Assembly: GCA_019455065.1 (NCBI GenBank)
Contig: JACFNC010000022.1
Span: 1 to 54,139, forward strand
DNA from: Rhodospirillales bacterium
GTDB taxonomy: Bacteria > Pseudomonadota > Alphaproteobacteria > Rhodospirillales > Magnetospirillaceae
Direction of reading: 5' to 3'
Length of the DNA: 54,139 nt
Made by a program: the position numbers and the translations under genes. The notes under the pieces are model-generated. The model was not told the DNA's origin, did no database searches, and was given only the letters and a program-made list of their open reading frames with translations. Of the stretch, positions 1 through 11,609 are shown piece by piece (positions within the stretch are counted from its first letter, which is position 1; each line of letters begins with the position of its first letter).

Positions 1-1865
<1,865 letters not shown>

Positions 1866-1870
1866 GCGAG

Positions 1871-1891
1871 GGTCCCCGATCCCCGGGGACC
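1871..1891 (+). terminator. Hairpin between maeB and phoR
   Basis: A perfect 8-bp stem (GGTCCCCG / CGGGGACC) with a 5-base loop begins 5 bases after the maeB stop codon. No T-run follows, so it is not a textbook intrinsic terminator. It may attenuate read-through or protect the maeB mRNA end. Confidence 0.45.
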
Positions 1892-1910
1892 GGGAGGATC
1901 GGACGACCGG

Positions 1911-3314
1911 ATGACGCGACCCGAGGTTCCGTTGGCCCGGCTGCTCGCCGTTGCCGCCGTGCTCGGCCTGCCGACGGTGCTGGCCGTTGCCTTGGCGATG
2001 GCGCTCGGCGCGGTCGGCATCGGCGGCGCCGTCCTCGTCGTGCTCGTCTCCGTCGCGCTGACGGCGGCACTGGCGCGGCCCTTTCTCGCCGACCATCTGG
2101 CGCTGACCGCCCACCTGCGCGCCCTGGCGCACGACGCCGACGCCCCGGCGCCGGCGGCGCGTGCGCCGCGCATCGCCGGCGAGCCATTCGCCGCCGTCGC
2201 CGAGCTGCGGCGCGCATGGCGACGGCGCGAGGACGAGAGCACCGCCGCCCTGGCGTCCTGGAACGTGGTCTTCGACAGCCTGCCGGACCCGGTGTTGATG
2301 CTCGACGCCCGGCGTCGCGTGACCCGCGCCAACGTCGCCGGCCGCCGGTTGTTCGGACGCGATCCGGCGGGCCACGACCTGGCGGCGGCGCTGCGCGAAC
2401 CGAAGCTGCTCGAGGCCGCCGACGCGGTCATTGGCGGCAAAGCGGGCGCCACCGTCGCCGTCACCCTGCCGGGACCGGCCGAGCGCGACTTCCAGGCCGG
2501 ACTGGAGCGGCTGCCGCGACCCGTCGCCGACGGCAGCGCCGCCATCCTCGCCCTGCACGACGTGACGGCGGCGCGGCGCATGGAGCGCATGCGCGCCGAC
2601 TTCGTGGCCAACGCCAGCCACGAGCTGCGCACGCCGCTGTCGACGCTTCTGGGCTTCATCGAGACCCTGCGCGGCCCGGCGCGCGACGATGCCGAGGCGC
2701 GGGAGCGGTTCCTCGCCATCATGCACGAGCAGGCGGCCAGGATGGCGCGGCTGGTCGCCGACCTGTTGTCGCTGTCGCGCATCGAGCTCAACGAGCACAC
2801 CGCGCCCGGCGGCCGGGTGGATCTCCGCCGCACGCTGACCGGCGTCGCCGAAACCCTCGAGATGCAGCTGCGCGAGCGGGACATGACGTTGCGCCTCGAC
2901 ATGCCCGATGACCTGCCGCCGGTGGCGGGCGACGCCGACGAACTGGCCCAGGTCTTCCAGAACCTGATCGACAACGCCCGCAAGTACGGGCGCGCCAACA
3001 CCGCGATCGAGGTTTCCGCACGCCGCGTCGCGGCCGTGCCGGGGGCAGGCCCCGGGCGTCTGGAGGGTGGGGCGGTGTCGGTGGCGGTGCGCGACCACGG
3101 CGAGGGCATCGCGCGGGAGCACCTGCCGCGGCTCACCGAGCGCTTTTTCAGGGTCGACGACGCGCGCTCGCGCAAGCTGGGGGGTACGGGGCTTGGCCTT
3201 GCCATCGTCAAGCACGTGGTCAACCGCCACCGCGGCCTGCTCGCCATCGACAGCACCCCGGGCGAGGGCAGCGTGTTCACCGTCTATCTGCCGCCGGCTG
3301 ACACAGAAGTTTAA
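1911..3314 (+). CDS. phoR: Phosphate regulon sensor histidine kinase PhoR
   Basis: Membrane sensor kinase of the phosphate-starvation two-component system; its partner PhoB is not in this window. The protein has 467 residues: two adjacent N-terminal hydrophobic segments (about 8-32 and 35-57), a PAS-like region (about 112-220), a HisKA domain with phospho-acceptor His237 in NASHELRTPLS, and an HATPase domain with an N-box (NLIDNARKYG, Asn355), a G1 box (DHGEGI) and a G2 box (GGTGLGLAIVKH). The ATG at 1911 follows a GGGAGGA sequence at some distance; I see no better start. The PhoR call instead of a generic kinase rests on the short N-terminus without a large periplasmic domain, as in alphaproteobacterial PhoR, and on phoU lying 77 bp downstream. 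Confidence 0.9.
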   Translation: MTRPEVPLARLLAVAAVLGLPTVLAVALAMALGAVGIGGAVLVVLVSVALTAALARPFLADHLALTAHLRALAHDADAPAPAARAPRIAGEPFAAVAELRRAWRRREDESTAALASWNVVFDSLPDPVLMLDARRRVTRANVAGRRLFGRDPAGHDLAAALREPKLLEAADAVIGGKAGATVAVTLPGPAERDFQAGLERLPRPVADGSAAILALHDVTAARRMERMRADFVANASHELRTPLSTLLGFIETLRGPARDDAEARERFLAIMHEQAARMARLVADLLSLSRIELNEHTAPGGRVDLRRTLTGVAETLEMQLRERDMTLRLDMPDDLPPVAGDADELAQVFQNLIDNARKYGRANTAIEVSARRVAAVPGAGPGRLEGGAVSVAVRDHGEGIAREHLPRLTERFFRVDDARSRKLGGTGLGLAIVKHVVNRHRGLLAIDSTPGEGSVFTVYLPPADTEV

Positions 3315-3391
3315 CAGCGCGGGCGTCGCCGCTGCGCTATACATGCCCGATCGGGCGGACAGGGCGCCCGGCCGCGGCGGGAGGAAAGCTG

Positions 3392-4123
3392 ATGCCTTCG
3401 ATCGGCGAGCACCAACACATCGTCAGGTCCTACGACAACGAGCTGCAGCGCCTGCTCGACGGAGTCGCCCGCATGGCCGGACTGGCCGAGAGCCAGCTCG
3501 CCGGCGCCATCCAGGCGATGGTCGAGCGCGACGGCGAGCTGGCGATGCGGGTGGCCGGTGGCGACGACGAGGTCGACAACCTCGACCACGCCATCAACGA
3601 CATGACCGTGCGCCTGCTCGCCCTGCGCGCCCCGGTCGCCGACGACCTGCGGCTGGCGCTGACCACCCTGAAGATCTCGTCGGAGTTGGAGCGCGTCGCC
3701 GACCACGCCAAGAACGCCGCCAAGCGCACCCTGGTGCTCAACCAGATGCCGCCGGTGCCCTCGGTGCGCGCGGTGGCGCGCATGGGCTGGCTGGTGCTCG
3801 AATTGCTGAAGGAGGTGATGGACGCCTATCTGGCGCGCGACGCCGACCGCGCCGAGGCCGTGTGGCGGCGCGACCAGGAGGTCGACGACCTGCATTCCAG
3901 CCTGTTCCGCGAGCTGCTGACCTACATGATGGAGGACGCGCGGAACATCACGCCCTGTACCCATCTGCTGTTCATCGCCAAGAACATCGAGCGCATCGGC
4001 GACCACGCCACCAACATCGCCGAACTCACGCATTTCCTGGTGCGCGGCCGTTCGCTCACCGGCGAACGCCCCAAGCGGGATACCACCAGCGAGGCGATCC
4101 CCGAGGCGCCGCCTGGCGGCTGA
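3392..4123 (+). CDS. phoU: Phosphate transport system regulator PhoU
   Basis: PhoU couples phosphate uptake by the Pst transporter to signalling by PhoR. The 243-residue protein has the usual two repeated three-helix bundles, each with the acidic metal-binding signature ([13 protein letters not shown] in the first, [11 protein letters not shown] in the second) and the conserved [12 protein letters not shown] near the end. A GGAGGAAAG sequence lies just before the ATG. It sits directly behind phoR in the same orientation; pstS/pstC/pstA/pstB, which usually lie between these two genes in alphaproteobacteria, are absent here. Its 3' end converges on ald with 6 bp between the stop codons. Confidence 0.95.
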   Translation: MPSIGEHQHIVRSYDNELQRLLDGVARMAGLAESQLAGAIQAMVERDGELAMRVAGGDDEVDNLDHAINDMTVRLLALRAPVADDLRLALTTLKISSELERVADHAKNAAKRTLVLNQMPPVPSVRAVARMGWLVLELLKEVMDAYLARDADRAEAVWRRDQEVDDLHSSLFRELLTYMMEDARNITPCTHLLFIAKNIERIGDHATNIAELTHFLVRGRSLTGERPKRDTTSEAIPEAPPGG

Positions 4124-4129
4124 AGCGGC

Positions 4130-5242
4130 TCACAAAAGATCCGTCGGATCGACGTAATCGTAGCCGAGTTCGCGCGCCACCGCCTCGCAGGTCACGGCAC
4201 CCTTGAACACGTTGAGGCCGGCGCGCAGATGCGCGTCCTCGCGCAGGGCGCGGTTCCATCCCTTGTCGGCCAGCGCCAGCACGAAGGGCAGCGTGGCGTT
4301 GTTCAGCGCGAAGGCCGAGGTGCGCGCCACCGCGCCGGGCATGTTGGTGACGCAGTAATGCACCACCCCCTCCTCGACATAGGTCGGGTCGGCGTGGGTG
4401 GTGGGGCGGCTGGTCTCGCAGCAGCCGCCCTGGTCGATGGCGACGTCGACGATCACCGAGCCGCGGCGCATCCGCCGCACCATGTCGCGGGTGACGAGCC
4501 GGGGCGCCGCCGCGCCCGGCACCAGCACGGCGCCGATCACCAGGTCGGCCTCGACCACCGTTGTCTCGATGGAATCGAGGGTGGCGAAGATGGTGGTCAG
4601 GCGGTCGCCGGAAATCTCGTCGAGTTCGGCCAGACGGGCCAGCGAGCGGTCGAGCACCGCCACCCGCGCCCCCAGCCCGACGGCCATGCGTGCCGCGTTG
4701 GTGCCGACCACGCCGCCGCCGATCACCGCCACCCGCCCGGGCGGCACACCGGGCACCCCGCCCAGCAGCACGCCCGCCCCGCCCTGCTCCTTCTCCAGGC
4801 AGTGGGCGCCGACCTGCACCGCCATCCGCCCCGCCACCTCGCTCATCGGCGCCAGCAGCGGCAGCCGCCCGCTAGCGTCGGTCACCGTCTCGTAGGCGAT
4901 GGCGATGCTGCCGGAGGCCACGAGGTCGGCGGTCTGGTCGGGATCGGGGGCCAGATGCAGATAGGTGAACAGCGCCTGCCCGGGGCGCAGCATGGCGCGC
5001 TCGGCGGGCTGGGGTTCCTTGACCTTGACGATCAGGTCGGCGGCGGCGAACACCTCTGCCGGAGTGCCCACCACCGTCGCCCCGGCTGCCCGGTAGGCGT
5101 CGTTGCCGCTGTTGATGCCGGCGCCGGCGCCGCTCTCGACGATCACCGCGTGGCCGTGATGGGCCAGTTCGCGGACGCTGGCCGGCGTCAGGCCGACCCG
5201 GTACTCGTGGCTCTTGATCTCCCTGGGAACGCCGATGCGCAT
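4130..5242 (-). CDS. ald: Alanine dehydrogenase
   Basis: Reversible NAD-dependent deamination of L-alanine to pyruvate and ammonia; cytoplasmic. The 370-residue length matches the family. It starts with the typical [20 protein letters not shown] segment (substrate-binding Arg), has YLHLAPD with the catalytic His near residue 96, and the Rossmann glycine motif [12 protein letters not shown]. Later conserved parts include [18 protein letters not shown] and [13 protein letters not shown]. It has its own transcription unit: phoU converges from the other side, and the next minus-strand gene upstream (the AmpG-like permease) ends 70 bp away. Pyridine nucleotide transhydrogenase alpha subunits are related, but the length and the CVTNMPG segment fit Ald. 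Confidence 0.96.
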   Translation of the reverse strand: MRIGVPREIKSHEYRVGLTPASVRELAHHGHAVIVESGAGAGINSGNDAYRAAGATVVGTPAEVFAAADLIVKVKEPQPAERAMLRPGQALFTYLHLAPDPDQTADLVASGSIAIAYETVTDASGRLPLLAPMSEVAGRMAVQVGAHCLEKEQGGAGVLLGGVPGVPPGRVAVIGGGVVGTNAARMAVGLGARVAVLDRSLARLAELDEISGDRLTTIFATLDSIETTVVEADLVIGAVLVPGAAAPRLVTRDMVRRMRRGSVIVDVAIDQGGCCETSRPTTHADPTYVEEGVVHYCVTNMPGAVARTSAFALNNATLPFVLALADKGWNRALREDAHLRAGLNVFKGAVTCEAVARELGYDYVDPTDLL

Positions 5243-5310
5243 GATTTCGTCCGTATGGCTGGGCTCGGGGTGTGGAGCGTGGGTGCCATTGTGACGCGGC
5301 CGGCGTCCGC

Positions 5311-5331
5311 AGTCATCCCCGCGAAAGCGGC
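5311..5331. repeat. Half of a dispersed GTCATCCCCGCGAAAGCGG-type repeat
   Basis: The sequence matches one arm of a palindromic element commonly scattered through proteobacterial genomes (GTCATCCCCGCGAAAGCGG). It forms the last codons and stop of the AmpG-like gene on the minus strand. The second arm is not seen. Recognised from memory; only one copy is in this window. Confidence 0.4.
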
Positions 5332-6638
5332 GCGGCGGCGGGCAGGGCGACGGGGCGGGGCGGAAACCGCCGCATCATCCACAGCAGCAGCAGCAGGCCG
5401 GGCAGGGCCGCCACCGTGCTGAAGACGAAGAACTGCACCCAGCCGACGGCCTCGACCACGAAGCCGCCGGAGGCCGACAGCAGGGTGCGCCCGGACACCG
5501 CCAGCGACGACAGCAGGGCGTACTGGGTGCCGGTGTAGCTGACGTTGCACAGGGCCGAAATGTAGGCGACGAAGGCCGCCGAGCCCATGCCGCCCGACAG
5601 GTTCTCGACCGCGATGGTCAGGGTCAGGAAGCCGACGTCGTAGCCGATCGCGGCCTGCGCCGCGAACATCAGGTTGGACGCCATCTGCAGCGCCCCGCAC
5701 AGCAGCAGCGCCCGCATGATGCCGGCCTTGGCGACGATCAGGCCGCCGAGAAAGGTGCCGAGGATGGTGGCGGCGAAGCCGAACAGCTTGCTCACCGAGG
5801 CGATCTCGGCCTTGCTGAAGCCCATCATCAGATAGAACGGGTTCGCCATCACCCCGGCCAGGGCGTCGCCCAGCTTGTAGAGGATCACGAAGGCGAGGAT
5901 GGCGAGCACCGCCGCCCCGTTGCGGCGGATCATCTCGGCGAAGGGTTCGATCACCGCGTCGCGCAGCCAGGTCGCCGCCCGATGCGAAATTCCCCCCATC
6001 GCCGGGGCGGTTGTCGGAACCGGCGGGGCCGGCGGTTCGGGATTGAACAGCACGGTGAGCACGCCGATGCCGACCAGCCCCGCCATCGCCGCGTAGACCA
6101 GCGGCCAAGACACCGCCGTGGCGAGGAACAGGGCCCCCGCCCCCGACACCAGCATGGCGATGCGATAGCCGAACTGCACCATCGCCGCGCCGGCGCCGTA
6201 CTGCTCCTCGTCGAGGATCTCGACGCGGTAGGCGTCGATGACGATGTCCTGGCTGGCCGAGCAGAACGCCACCGCCAGGGCGAACAGGGCGGTGCGCCAC
6301 GGATCGGCGGCGGGATCGACGGCGCCCAGCGCCAGCAGGCTGGCGATCAGGGCGCCCTGCGTCGCCAGCATCCAGCCGCGTCGGCGGCCGAACAGGCGGG
6401 TCATCCCCGGAATCGGCAGGCGGTCGACCAGGGGCGCCCACAGAAACTTCACGGCGTAGGGCACGCCAACCAGGGCGAACAGGCCGATGTCGGCCAGCGA
6501 CACCCCGCTTTCGGTCAGGCGCACCGCCAGCGTGGCGCCGGTCAGCGCCAGCGGCAGGCCGCTGGAGAAGCCGAGCAGCAGCACCGCCAGCACGCGGCGG
6601 TCGCGGTAGACGGAAACGGCGTGCCGCCAGGAGGTCAT
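5313..6638 (-). CDS. ampG: AmpG-like MFS permease (muropeptide importer family)
   Basis: Predicted inner-membrane importer of anhydro-muropeptides for peptidoglycan recycling. The 441-residue protein is a 12-14 segment MFS transporter and carries AmpG hallmarks: LLLGFSSGLPLALTG at the first helix, GVPYAVKFLWAPLVDR, a loop with RRRGWMLATQ, and SASQDIVIDAYRVEIL in the fourth or fifth helix. The last residues (LSRG) are encoded by a dispersed repeat arm, so the natural C-terminus may have been altered. It lies downstream of typA on the same strand but a 73-bp palindrome separates them. The substrate is a family-level prediction; no peptidoglycan-recycling gene is adjacent. Confidence 0.85.
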   Translation of the reverse strand: MTSWRHAVSVYRDRRVLAVLLLGFSSGLPLALTGATLAVRLTESGVSLADIGLFALVGVPYAVKFLWAPLVDRLPIPGMTRLFGRRRGWMLATQGALIASLLALGAVDPAADPWRTALFALAVAFCSASQDIVIDAYRVEILDEEQYGAGAAMVQFGYRIAMLVSGAGALFLATAVSWPLVYAAMAGLVGIGVLTVLFNPEPPAPPVPTTAPAMGGISHRAATWLRDAVIEPFAEMIRRNGAAVLAILAFVILYKLGDALAGVMANPFYLMMGFSKAEIASVSKLFGFAATILGTFLGGLIVAKAGIMRALLLCGALQMASNLMFAAQAAIGYDVGFLTLTIAVENLSGGMGSAAFVAYISALCNVSYTGTQYALLSSLAVSGRTLLSASGGFVVEAVGWVQFFVFSTVAALPGLLLLLWMMRRFPPRPVALPAAAPLSRG

Positions 6639-6691
6639 GGCGGGCAGCCTACACCGAACGGGTAAAGGAAAGAAGGCGACGAGGGCGGCGA

Positions 6692-6764
6692 TGGATTGCT
6701 TCGCCTTCGGCTCGCAATGACGATCTTGGCGTCTTTGCGAGCCGAGCGGCGACGAAGCAGTCCA
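6692..6764. repeat. Imperfect palindromic dispersed repeat between typA and ampG
   Basis: The left arm (6692-6722, starting TGGATTGCTTCGCC) and right arm (6731-6764, ending GACGAAGCAGTCCA) are reverse complements with few mismatches and one small gap, around an 8-base centre. It resembles the widespread TCATTGCGAGCG...GACGAAGCAATCC repeat family of proteobacterial intergenic regions. The RNA would fold into a long hairpin and could separate typA from ampG expression. Confidence 0.75.
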
Positions 6765-6770
6765 GCCCGC

Positions 6771-8594
<1,824 letters not shown>

Positions 8595-8604
8595 TTGGCC
8601 TTCG

Positions 8605-9609
8605 TTATGAATAAATCCCCGGCAAGCGTTGCCGGACGAGGTCGGCGAGCGGCGCTTCGGGCCGGGCGCCGACATGGCTGATCACCTCGGCCGCGGCGAT
8701 GCCGCCGATGCGCGCGCAAATGGCGAGGTCGAGGCCACGTGTCAAGCCGTAGAGGAAGCCCGCCGCGTAGAGGTCGCCGGCGCCGGTGGTGTCGACGAGC
8801 TGGACGACCGGCTCGGCGCTGACCACTACAGTGCCACCATCGGCCACCACCACCGAGCCCTTCTCGCTGCGCGTCAGTGCCGCCACCCGGCAGTGCCCGC
8901 GCACCGCGCGCAGCGCCTCGGAGAAGTCCGAGGTCTGGTAGAGCGACGTGATCTCGGCCTCGTTGGCGAACAGGATGTCGACATGGCCGCTGACGAGGTC
9001 GAGGAAGGAGTCGCGATGGCGGTCGACGCAGAACGGATCGGACAGCGACAGCGCCACCTCGCGGCCCGCCGCGTGGGCGATCTCGGCGGCCTTGACGAAC
9101 GCCTGCTTGGCGCGCGGCTGGTCCCACAGATAGCCTTCGAGATAGGTGACCTTCGCGGCCGAGATGACCGTGGGGTCGATGTCTTCCGGCCCCAGCGCGA
9201 CGCAGGCGCCGAGGAAGGTCTGCATGGTGCGCTGGGCGTCGGGAGTGACCAGGACCAGGCAGCGCGCCGTCGACGAGCCGTCGACCGCGGGCGGGGTGTC
9301 GAAGGTGATGCCGGCGGCACGGATGTCGTGGCGGAAAACCTGGCCGAGCTGGTCGTCGCGCACCTTGCCGACATAGGCGCCGCGCCCACCGAGGGCGGCG
9401 AGGCCGGCGATGGTGTTGGCGGCCGAGCCGCCCGAGCATTCGATGCCCGGCGGCATCCGCGCGTAGATGCGTTCGGCCTGGTCGCCGTCGATAAGGGTCA
9501 TGACGCCCTTGGCCACCCCCATCTCCGCCAGCAGGGCGTCGTCAGCATGGGCGAGCACGTCGACGATGGCGTTGCCGATGCCGACGACGTCGTATCTGAT
9601 GTTCGTCAT
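8605..9609 (-). CDS. PfkB-family carbohydrate kinase, adenosine kinase type
   Basis: A 334-residue ribokinase-fold kinase of the kind annotated as adenosine kinase in alphaproteobacteria: ATP-dependent phosphorylation of adenosine or a related nucleoside or sugar. Visible motifs are the N-terminal [15 protein letters not shown], the substrate-lid signature [16 protein letters not shown], and the catalytic C-terminal PfkB signature [16 protein letters not shown] with its catalytic Asp. The longer upstream reading frame lacks similarity; the ATG at 9609 is preceded by GCGGAGGACAAC, a good ribosome binding site. A near-consensus promoter lies about 50 bp upstream. The exact substrate cannot be told from the sequence. 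Confidence 0.87.
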   Translation of the reverse strand: MTNIRYDVVGIGNAIVDVLAHADDALLAEMGVAKGVMTLIDGDQAERIYARMPPGIECSGGSAANTIAGLAALGGRGAYVGKVRDDQLGQVFRHDIRAAGITFDTPPAVDGSSTARCLVLVTPDAQRTMQTFLGACVALGPEDIDPTVISAAKVTYLEGYLWDQPRAKQAFVKAAEIAHAAGREVALSLSDPFCVDRHRDSFLDLVSGHVDILFANEAEITSLYQTSDFSEALRAVRGHCRVAALTRSEKGSVVVADGGTVVVSAEPVVQLVDTTGAGDLYAAGFLYGLTRGLDLAICARIGGIAAAEVISHVGARPEAPLADLVRQRLPGIYS

Positions 9610-9660
9610 GGCGGTGTTGTCCTCCGCGGTAAGGGTCCGGGGGTGGGCGAATTGCGGCGC

Positions 9661-9688
9661 AGTATAGCGGCCCGCCGACCGGGAACAA
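9661..9688 (-). promoter_or_regulatory. Sigma-70-type promoter of the kinase-typA operon
   Basis: On the minus strand TTGTTC is followed after 16 bases by TATACT, about 50 bp upstream of the kinase ATG. Both hexamers are near consensus. It is back-to-back with the promoter of the divergent EI24-family gene. Confidence 0.65.
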
Positions 9689-9709
9689 TGAAAAAGGGGG
9701 CCGGCCGGC

Positions 9710-9738
9710 TTGCCGCCCGCGGGGCGAGCGGCTAGTCT
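9710..9738 (+). promoter_or_regulatory. Promoter of the EI24-family gene
   Basis: TTGCCG, then 17 bases, then TAGTCT within GCTAGTCT. This is a TANNNT -10 of the GCTA type seen repeatedly in this window, about 35 bp before the GTG start. Confidence 0.5.
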
Positions 9739-9773
9739 CGCCGCCACGCCAGATTCAGGGACGTCATCCGCCC

Positions 9774-10433
9774 GTGCTCTCCGCCGTCGCCAAGGCCGTC
9801 GCCGGCATCGCCGACCCGTCGCTGCGCCGCATACTGTGGCGCAGCCTGGGCCTGACCCTTCTACTCTACGTCGCCCTCTACGCCGCCTGCTGGTGGCTGC
9901 TGGCGTCCACTAGGCTGGCCGAGACCGTGTGGGTGGAGTGGCTGCTCGACGTGTTCGGCGGGCTGGCCGTGTTCGCCGCCACCCTGCTCCTGTTCCCGGC
10001 GGCGGTCACCGTGGTGGTCGGCTTCTTCCTGGAAGAGGTGGCCGCCGTCGTCGAGCGGCGGCACTACCCGGACCTGCCGCCGGCCCGCGCCGCGCCGCTG
10101 TCCGAGACGGTGGGCGGTGCCGCACGCTTTGCCGCCGTCGCCGTGGTTCTCAACCTGCTCGCCCTGCCGCTGTACTTCCTGCCGGGGACGTATTACGTCG
10201 TGAACGGCTATCTGCTCGGCCGCGAGTATTTCGAGATGGCGGCGGCCCGGCGGCTGCCGGCGCCCGAGATGCGGGCCCTGCGGCGCGAGGAACTGGGCCG
10301 CCTATGGCTGGCGGGCGCGGGGATTACCGTTCTGTTAAGCGTGCCGGTGCTAAACTTGGCGGCGCCGATCATCGCCACCGCCTTCATGATCCACGTGTTC
10401 GAGGCGTTGCGACGCCGCCGGGGGAACGTATAA
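9774..10433 (+). CDS. EI24 (CysZ-like) family integral membrane protein
   Basis: A 219-residue protein with about four hydrophobic segments (near residues 21-45, 61-89, 118-145 and 178-205) and the typical alphaproteobacterial EI24/DUF540 pattern: SLRRILWRSLGLTLLLYV at the start, FLEEVAAVVERRHYPDLPPA in the middle, and LPGTYYVVNGYLLGREYFEMAAARR near residue 140. In E. coli the family member CysZ is a sulfate transporter, but no cysteine-biosynthesis gene is nearby and the substrate here is unknown. The start is GTG; no in-frame ATG lies near. The stop codon is embedded in the -10 box of the bactofilin promoter. Confidence 0.8.
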   Translation: MLSAVAKAVAGIADPSLRRILWRSLGLTLLLYVALYAACWWLLASTRLAETVWVEWLLDVFGGLAVFAATLLLFPAAVTVVVGFFLEEVAAVVERRHYPDLPPARAAPLSETVGGAARFAAVAVVLNLLALPLYFLPGTYYVVNGYLLGREYFEMAAARRLPAPEMRALRREELGRLWLAGAGITVLLSVPVLNLAAPIIATAFMIHVFEALRRRRGNV

Positions 10434-10434
10434 T
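10407..10434 (+). promoter_or_regulatory. Strong promoter of the bactofilin gene
   Basis: TTGCGA, a 16-base spacer, then a perfect TATAAT whose TAA is also the stop codon of the upstream EI24-family gene. It is the best sigma-70-like -10 element in the window and lies 60 bp before the bactofilin ATG. Confidence 0.7.
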
Positions 10435-10494
10435 CCGCCGCGGTTCGTGATCGCGGGATTCGGCGCCGTGCGACCAGGATTGGGTGAGCAGACA

Positions 10495-11097
10495 ATGTTT
10501 CGGCGCAAGAAACCCGCCATCGACAAGCAACTGACGCCGTCGCTGGACGGCGATCCGGACCTGGGGCCGGACAATTCCGGCACGGCCCACCGGCCGCCGT
10601 ACAGGGCGGGTTCGCCCGCCGTGGGCAAGCCGCCGTTCCCTCAGCCATCGCGCCCGGACGGCGCCGCGCGCCGGGTGCTCGACATCCCGAGCCCTCGGCG
10701 GCCGATCGGCGGAACCGACGGCGAGGGGAAGAAACTGATCGTCGGCCGCGACATCACCCTGTCGGGCAACATCAGCGCATGCGACAGACTGGTGGTCGAG
10801 GGCACCGTCGAGGCCAGTGTCGCCAATGCCGTCGTGCTCGAGATTCCCGAGGCGGGTCTGTTCCGTGGCGCCGCGGAAGTGGACGAGGCCGAGATCTCCG
10901 GTCGTTTCGAGGGCGAACTGACCGTGCGCAAGAAGCTGACCGTGCGGCCGACGGGGCGCATCGAGGGCCGGCTACGCTACGCCCGGCTGGTGGTCGAATC
11001 GGGCGGCCAGATCGTCGGCTCGGTGGAAGCCGCGGCCGGCGGCGCTCCGGTGGCGCAACTCGGACCGCCGTCGCCCGGGGGAGAGGAGGCGAAGTAG
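10495..11097 (+). CDS. Bactofilin family protein (polymer-forming cytoskeletal protein)
   Basis: Bactofilins self-assemble into filaments without nucleotide and act as scaffolds for cell-shape or envelope enzymes at the membrane. The 200-residue protein has a disordered, proline-rich N-terminus (about 1-75; it begins MFRRKK, a likely membrane-contact segment), then the right-handed beta-helix DUF583 core with its repeating hydrophobic pattern (LIVGRDITLSGNISACDRLVVEGTVEAS, then GRFEGELTVRKKLTVRPTGRIEGRLRYARLVVESGGQIVG), and a short tail. An in-frame ATG/GTG further upstream (10447) would overlap the promoter region and adds unconserved residues, so 10495 is chosen. The lipoprotein gene follows 5 bp after its stop, suggesting an operon. 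Confidence 0.9.
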   Translation: MFRRKKPAIDKQLTPSLDGDPDLGPDNSGTAHRPPYRAGSPAVGKPPFPQPSRPDGAARRVLDIPSPRRPIGGTDGEGKKLIVGRDITLSGNISACDRLVVEGTVEASVANAVVLEIPEAGLFRGAAEVDEAEISGRFEGELTVRKKLTVRPTGRIEGRLRYARLVVESGGQIVGSVEAAAGGAPVAQLGPPSPGGEEAK

Positions 11098-11102
11098 ACG
11101 AC

Positions 11103-11597
11103 TTGCCCGGCCGCGGTCCGCGCCCCTTCATTTCGAGCGCAACGGCGGCGTTTATCGCGCTGACGATGGCCGGCTGCGCGCCGGTCGCCAACCTCGCCTC
11201 GATGCTGCCGCCACCCGTGTCGCCGCCCGCCGTCGTCGGCGGCGGCATGGAAGCCGGCGCGGCGTTCGAGCCGTTTTTGCCGCCGGCAGCCGCGGCCCAG
11301 GAGGTCGTAGCCGTGCGGCCCGGTCGGCCGACCATCACCGCCTCCGCGCTGCGGGGCATGCCGGTCTCCGAGGTGAGCGCGCTGCTGGGGCCGCCCAGCT
11401 TCGTGCGACGCGATGCCAAGGCCGAGATTTGGCAGTATTTCGGGCCCGGCTGCGTGCTGGACCTGTTCGTCTATGACGAGGGCGGCGCCCGCCGGGTCCT
11501 CCACCACCACCTGCGCAGCCAGGTCCCGGGCAAGCCGGTCGAGGCGCGCTGCTTCGACGACATCGTGGCCGGCGGCCGGGGATCCCGGCCGAGCTGA
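11103..11597 (+). CDS. Small outer-membrane lipoprotein with SmpA/OmlA-like domain
   Basis: The frame is open far upstream but overlaps bactofilin; the most sensible start is TTG at 11103, after GAGAGGAGG, giving 164 residues. The N-terminus is a lipoprotein signal peptide (basic start, hydrophobic FISSATAAFIALTMAGC) with lipobox cysteine at residue 25. A Pro/Ala-rich stretch follows, then a conserved domain with LRGMPVSEVSALLGPPSFVRRD and WQYFGPGCVLDLFVYDE, resembling the BamE/OmlA-like fold common in alphaproteobacterial hypothetical lipoproteins. Its function is unknown. The position directly behind bactofilin suggests an envelope role, by inference only. The start codon is the least certain part. 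Confidence 0.7.
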   Translation: MPGRGPRPFISSATAAFIALTMAGCAPVANLASMLPPPVSPPAVVGGGMEAGAAFEPFLPPAAAAQEVVAVRPGRPTITASALRGMPVSEVSALLGPPSFVRRDAKAEIWQYFGPGCVLDLFVYDEGGARRVLHHHLRSQVPGKPVEARCFDDIVAGGRGSRPS

Positions 11598-11609
11598 CGG
11601 CCGCGGGCT

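Noticed and set aside
3301-3320. Possible Pho box (CTGACACAGAAGTTTAAC) near the end of phoR, before phoU
   Set aside because: Only loosely similar to CTGTCAT-N4-CTGTCAT, and half of it is in the phoR coding region; too weak to annotate.
3311-3343. TTAACA ... TATACA promoter-like pair upstream of phoU
   Set aside because: The spacer is 21 bases, too long for a convincing promoter.
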